Positions 60,716-64,000 of a DNA stretch of 64,000 nucleotides are shown in pieces. Origin of the DNA: UBA7398 sp963978235 (lineage in GTDB: Bacteria > Actinomycetota > Actinomycetes > Nanopelagicales > Nanopelagicaceae); NCBI GenBank assembly GCA_963978235.1, contig CAXBQM010000001.1, forward strand, positions 1 through 64,000, written 5' to 3'. The stretch's first letter is position 1. The number at the start of each line of letters is the position of its first letter. The notes under the pieces are model-generated. The model did no database searches, had not been told where the DNA came from, and was given only the letters and a program-made list of their open reading frames with translations. A program made the position numbers and the translations under genes.

Positions 60716-60721
60716 AGGATA
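60716..60721 (-). promoter_or_regulatory. Leaderless -10 element of putA
   Basis: Minus-strand TATCCT, 6 nt before the GTG at 60709. Confidence 0.6.
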
Positions 60722-60744
60722 CTCAAACGAGCGAAGTGGTGGAC

Positions 60745-60750
60745 TAAAGT
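60745..60750 (+). promoter_or_regulatory. Leaderless -10 element of punA
   Basis: TAAAGT, 6 nt before the GTG at 60757. Confidence 0.6.
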
Positions 60751-60756
60751 AGGCGC

Positions 60757-61575
60757 GTGACTGATCTTTATACCGACCCGCTTAAGGCTGCAGAAGAGGC
60801 GGCATCGGTACTCGCTGCTAAAACTGGAAAATCGACGCACGATGTTGCCCTCGTTATGGGTTCTGGTTGGGTGAGCGCCGCGGAAGCGCTTGGCCAACCC
60901 ACTCATGAATTTCCAGTAACCGATCTCCCAGGATTTCCAGCCCCGACCGTTGCTGGCCATGGCGGAGTTATCCGTTCCTACGATATTCACGGCGCCCACA
61001 ACACTCTGCGCGTTTTGGTCTTCCTCGGTCGAACCCACCTCTATGAAGGTAAGGGAATTGAGCCAGTTGTTCATGGCGTTCGAACTGCAGTGAAAGCTGG
61101 ATGCAAAACCATCATTCTTACCAATGCATGTGGTGGTATCAATCCAGATTTCTCAGTAGGACAACCAGTGTTGATTAAAGATCACATTTCCCTTACTGCA
61201 GTAAGCCCTTTAAGCGGTGCAACTTTTATTGATCTCACCGATTTATATAGTCGAAGAATTCGTACCATGATGAAAGAACTTGATCCCACGTTACAAGAAG
61301 GTGTGTATGTACATTGGCGTGGACCAACATATGAAACGCCGGCCGAGATAAGAATGATGCGCACTATGGGTGCAGATTTAGTTGGCATGTCAACGGTTCC
61401 AGAAGCAATTGCTGCACATGCCCTTGGTGCTGAAGTTGTCGGTATTTCGTTGGTATCAAATGCTGCAGCTGGTATGACTGGCGAGAAATTAAGCCATGAT
61501 GAAGTGATGGCGGCGGGTAAAGCATCAGCAGATAAAGTTGGAAAACTTCTGGCAACTCTGCTTCATCAACTCTAA
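60757..61575 (+). CDS. punA: Purine nucleoside phosphorylase
   Basis: A 272-residue trimeric-type (class I) purine nucleoside phosphorylase releasing base and ribose/deoxyribose-1-phosphate. ALVMGSGWVSAAEAL, GRTHLYEGKGIEPVVHGVR, LTNACGGINPDFSVGQPVLIKDHI and YVHWRGPTYETPAEIRMMRTMGADLVGMSTVPEAIAA are its signatures. GTG start. It leads a nucleoside salvage set punA-pmmB-deoC, the gene order also known in Streptomyces and partly in mycobacteria (Rv3307-Rv3308). Confidence 0.95.
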   Translation: MTDLYTDPLKAAEEAASVLAAKTGKSTHDVALVMGSGWVSAAEALGQPTHEFPVTDLPGFPAPTVAGHGGVIRSYDIHGAHNTLRVLVFLGRTHLYEGKGIEPVVHGVRTAVKAGCKTIILTNACGGINPDFSVGQPVLIKDHISLTAVSPLSGATFIDLTDLYSRRIRTMMKELDPTLQEGVYVHWRGPTYETPAEIRMMRTMGADLVGMSTVPEAIAAHALGAEVVGISLVSNAAAGMTGEKLSHDEVMAAGKASADKVGKLLATLLHQL

Positions 61576-61609
61576 GTAGTAAATAAGAAGAAATAAATAA
61601 GAAATAGCG

Positions 61610-63238
61610 ATGTTAAGTCAACAATTACTTGAAGAAGTTCGCACGTGGATTGCTGATGACCCAGATCAAATAACTGCTCAGCAACTCACTCACTATATTG
61701 AAACCGGTAATACCGAAGCTCTCACCCGTTGCTTTTCAGGTTTTCTGCAATTTGGAACGGCGGGATTACGAGGTCCATTGGGACCTGGGCCCTCGTGTAT
61801 GAATCGCGCCGTAGTAAGTCGGACCGCTGCCGGATTAGCAATTTTCATGAAACGACGCGGACTCCGTTCGATTGTTATTGGCCGAGATGCTCGCCACGGA
61901 TCTGAAGATTTTGCACGAGATACAGCAGAAATAATGGCAGGTGCTGGTTTTGAAGTGAATTTTTTACCACGACCTCTTCCTACTCCTGTGCTTGCGTTTG
62001 CCGTCCGACAACTCAATCTCGATGTTGGAGTGATGGTCACTGCAAGTCATAATCCAGGCACAGACAATGGTTACAAGGTTTATCTTGGTGGGGTTATTGA
62101 TGGTGTTCCTTATGAAGGATCACAGATCATTTCGCCTATTGACCAAGAAATATTCGCAGACATTTTAAGTGTTTCCTCATTGAAGAATATTCCACGTGGC
62201 TCTCAGTGGAACATCCTTGATGAAAAAATTATTCGATCCTATGTTCATCGAACTGCTGCCACCGTTACATCACCTCGCGACATTAAAGTCGTTTACTCTG
62301 CCATGCATGGCGTTGGAACCGAGACGCTTCGATCAGTCTTCCATGCCGCTGGCTTTGCAGAACCAATACTCGTTTCCGCGCAGGCTGAACCAGATCCAGA
62401 TTTTCCCACGACGCCTTTTCCGAATCCCGAAGAACCAGGCGCCATTAATCTTGCACTAGAAACAGCGCGATCATTTGATGCCGATATCGTCATTGCAAAT
62501 GATCCAGATGCTGATCGATGCGCGGTTGCAATTAAAGACAGTGACTGGCGAATGCTTCGTGGCGATGAAGTGGGTGCAATTCTCGGTGAGTACATTGCTC
62601 GTCACAATACCCAAGGAGTATTCGCAAATTCCATCGTTTCATCTTCGCTGCTCGCAAAGATTGCCGCCCACTACAAAATTGTTTTTGCGGAAACGCTCAC
62701 AGGTTTTAAATATTTATCGAAGATTCCCGATCTCACCTTCGGTTATGAAGAAGCACTTGGTTACTGTATTGATAGCAAATCCGTTAACGATAAAGATGGA
62801 ATAAGTGCCGCGTTAAAAATCGTGGAAATTGCCGCTGAACTTAAATCGCGCGGTTCCTCTCTTGGCGAATTTTTAGCTGAAATATCGGCTCAATACGGCT
62901 ATTTCTACACTTCTCAAATTTCGCTGCGGGTTAACCACCTCTCTGAATTAACACAAACTATGGAAAACCTACGCCGTAACTTTCCACAAGAAATTGCTGG
63001 ATATCGAGTTGTGAAATTTGCAGATCTTGCTCAACCACACGATGGCTTGCCGGCTACGGATGGAATTCGTTTCTGGCTTGGAGAGGCTATTCGAATCATC
63101 ATTCGGCCAAGCGGTACTGAGCCTAAAATCAAGTGCTATATCGAAATTATTAAGCGCGGCGATTCAGCTCACGAAGATGCGCTTGCGACGCTCTCTCAAA
63201 TACGCGAACCACTTACTCAACTCTTTGTTAACTCTTAG
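61610..63238 (+). CDS. pmmB: Phosphopentomutase/phosphomannomutase-type phosphosugar mutase (PmmB)
   Basis: A 542-residue alpha-D-phosphohexomutase. FGTAGLRGPLGPG is the N-terminal substrate loop, VMVTASHNPGTDNGYKVY holds the phosphoserine Ser146, and NDPDADRCAV is the metal loop; FGYEEALGYCID and IIRPSGTEPKIKCYIEI close the active site. Its place between punA and deoC suggests it converts ribose- or deoxyribose-1-phosphate to the 5-phosphate, though family members also act on hexoses. The 34-bp gap before it is AT-rich with TAAGAA 6 nt before the ATG, a near miss of the leaderless hexamer. Confidence 0.9.
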   Translation: MLSQQLLEEVRTWIADDPDQITAQQLTHYIETGNTEALTRCFSGFLQFGTAGLRGPLGPGPSCMNRAVVSRTAAGLAIFMKRRGLRSIVIGRDARHGSEDFARDTAEIMAGAGFEVNFLPRPLPTPVLAFAVRQLNLDVGVMVTASHNPGTDNGYKVYLGGVIDGVPYEGSQIISPIDQEIFADILSVSSLKNIPRGSQWNILDEKIIRSYVHRTAATVTSPRDIKVVYSAMHGVGTETLRSVFHAAGFAEPILVSAQAEPDPDFPTTPFPNPEEPGAINLALETARSFDADIVIANDPDADRCAVAIKDSDWRMLRGDEVGAILGEYIARHNTQGVFANSIVSSSLLAKIAAHYKIVFAETLTGFKYLSKIPDLTFGYEEALGYCIDSKSVNDKDGISAALKIVEIAAELKSRGSSLGEFLAEISAQYGYFYTSQISLRVNHLSELTQTMENLRRNFPQEIAGYRVVKFADLAQPHDGLPATDGIRFWLGEAIRIIIRPSGTEPKIKCYIEIIKRGDSAHEDALATLSQIREPLTQLFVNS

Positions 63239-63244
63239 TAGAGT
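63239..63244 (+). promoter_or_regulatory. Leaderless -10 element of deoC
   Basis: TAGAGT, 6 nt before the ATG at 63251 and just after the pmmB stop. Confidence 0.55.
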
Positions 63245-63250
63245 AGAGAT

Positions 63251-64000
63251 ATGACTTCTGTACTCGATCATTCTGACAGTACGGATTCTGGATTAAAGAA
63301 ATTTCTCGCTTCGTTATCGGGTGTCGATAAAGTTGGAATTGAAGCTCGCGCAACCATGTTAGGTACTCGAAGCATTAAAACGTCGAGTAAAGCGTGGGCG
63401 ATTGATACCGCAATTTCTATGGTTGATCTCACGACCTTAGAAGGAGCCGATACACCTGGAAAAATAAGAGCGCTCTGTGAAAAAGCTATTCGACCAGATC
63501 CGACTGATGTGACTGTGCCATCGGTAGGTGCCGTCTGTGTTTACAACGATTTAGTGAAGATTGCGCGATCCCACCTCGATGCAAATAACGGTAAGGACAT
63601 TCCCGTTGCTGCGGTCACCACTGCATTTCCATCTGGCCGAGCAACTCTCGCGGTAAAAGTTCGTGATACCCAAGACGCCATCGATAATGGTGCAACTGAA
63701 ATAGATATGGTGATTGATCGTGGCGCATTTCTTGCTGGCAGATTTGGTGAAGTATTTGAAGAGATTCGCGCAATAAAGGTTGTGTGCAAAGATCGTGCGC
63801 ACCTCAAAGTGATTTTAGAGACCGGTGAATTAGTAACCTACGACAACGTGAAGAAGGCGTCATTTCTCGCAATGATGGCTGGCGCCGATTTCATTAAAAC
63901 CAGTACTGGAAAGGTATCCCCTGCCGCTACGCCCGCTGTAGTGCTGACGATGTTGGAAGCCGTGCGCGACTATTACGAAATGACAGGGCATCGAATTGGC
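63251..64000 (+). CDS. deoC: Deoxyribose-phosphate aldolase DeoC (3' end cut by window)
   Basis: The first 250 residues of a class I aldolase that splits deoxyribose-5-phosphate into glyceraldehyde-3-phosphate and acetaldehyde. VDLTTLEGADTPGKI, VPSVGAVCVYNDLVKIA, VTTAFPSGRATL, GATEIDMVIDRGAFL and LKVILETGEL are present, and GADFIKTSTGKVSPAAT contains the Schiff-base lysine. It would finish deoxynucleoside breakdown begun by PunA and PmmB. I translated it directly because it runs off the window. Confidence 0.93.
   Translation, partial: MTSVLDHSDSTDSGLKKFLASLSGVDKVGIEARATMLGTRSIKTSSKAWAIDTAISMVDLTTLEGADTPGKIRALCEKAIRPDPTDVTVPSVGAVCVYNDLVKIARSHLDANNGKDIPVAAVTTAFPSGRATLAVKVRDTQDAIDNGATEIDMVIDRGAFLAGRFGEVFEEIRAIKVVCKDRAHLKVILETGELVTYDNVKKASFLAMMAGADFIKTSTGKVSPAATPAVVLTMLEAVRDYYEMTGHRIG

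Noticed and set aside
61576..61609. AT-rich repeat-like gap between punA and pmmB
   Set aside because: Simple AAATAAG-like sequence of 34 bp with no defined unit; probably just an intergenic spacer.

Overview
The window reads as a tightly packed chromosomal segment of a free-living actinobacterium with an unusually AT-leaning genome for that phylum (GC estimated by eye in the mid-40s percent). Actinobacterial markers are the two WhiB proteins, MtrA/MtrB, a mycothiol gene (mshB), a three-part acyl-CoA carboxylase with a tiny epsilon subunit, TatB next to an HtrA protease, and several actinobacteria-specific small families (DUF3107, DUF3117, DUF3499, DUF5719, Rv3235-like). Low GC, short proteins, almost no intergenic DNA (the longest gap is about 165 bp) and many overlapping genes suggest a streamlined lineage such as the freshwater Nanopelagicales (acI). 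That placement is inference. No rRNA, tRNA, CRISPR array, insertion sequence, phage gene or origin was recognised, and no gap exceeds 300 bp.

Layout. 1-9.6 kb: a PatB/MalY-type aminotransferase (cut by the window edge), a LacI regulator, TerC, DUF4389, a 3-methyladenine glycosylase, msrA-msrB, whiB1 facing pdtaS, then a CpaE-like ATPase and a SAF protein facing an Rv3235-like gene. 9.6-25.7 kb: secA-comF-mtrB-mtrA-sahH-manB-DUF3499-DUF5719-glycosyltransferase-whiB2-nucleotidyltransferase-dapC-fdxC, almost all on the minus strand, which follows the mycobacterial Rv3240c-Rv3264c order but lacks lpqB and the hibernation factor gene. 25.7-33.5 kb: GNAT-cysS, mshB with a small membrane protein, TetR-DUF3107, a hydroxyacid dehydrogenase, MarC, PHP phosphoesterase and an EamA transporter. 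33.5-43.7 kb: MgtE-like/DUF1003, mrp, tatB, htrA, O-methyltransferase, pepA, nhaA, DUF3117, a stand-alone sigma region 4 protein, SRPBCC, LOG and dapD. 43.7-50.4 kb: a cell-wall glycan block (SpoIID, ABC exporter pair, glycosyltransferase, LCP ligase, Ugd) and a CoA-binding protein. 50.4-64 kb: purE-purK, gtrA, birA, accD-accE-maf-accA, putA, punA, pmmB and the start of deoC.

How the genes work together. Three themes dominate: envelope assembly and its regulation (MtrAB, WhiB1/2, ManB/nucleotidyltransferase, large glycosyltransferase with DUF5719, ABC exporter, LCP, SecA, TatB, HtrA); redox and stress housekeeping (Msr pair, MshB, ferredoxin); and scavenging of nucleosides, proline and propionyl-type acids (PunA, DeoC, PutA, Acc complex).

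The strongest non-gene signal is promoter architecture. About twenty genes have a TANNNT hexamer placed 6-7 nt (8 in one case) before an ATG or GTG, the layout of leaderless transcription. This rule also decides many start codons and produces divergent promoters only 18-49 bp apart. Two genes too short for usual ORF cut-offs were recovered: DUF3117 (59 aa) and the acyl-CoA carboxylase epsilon subunit (56 aa).
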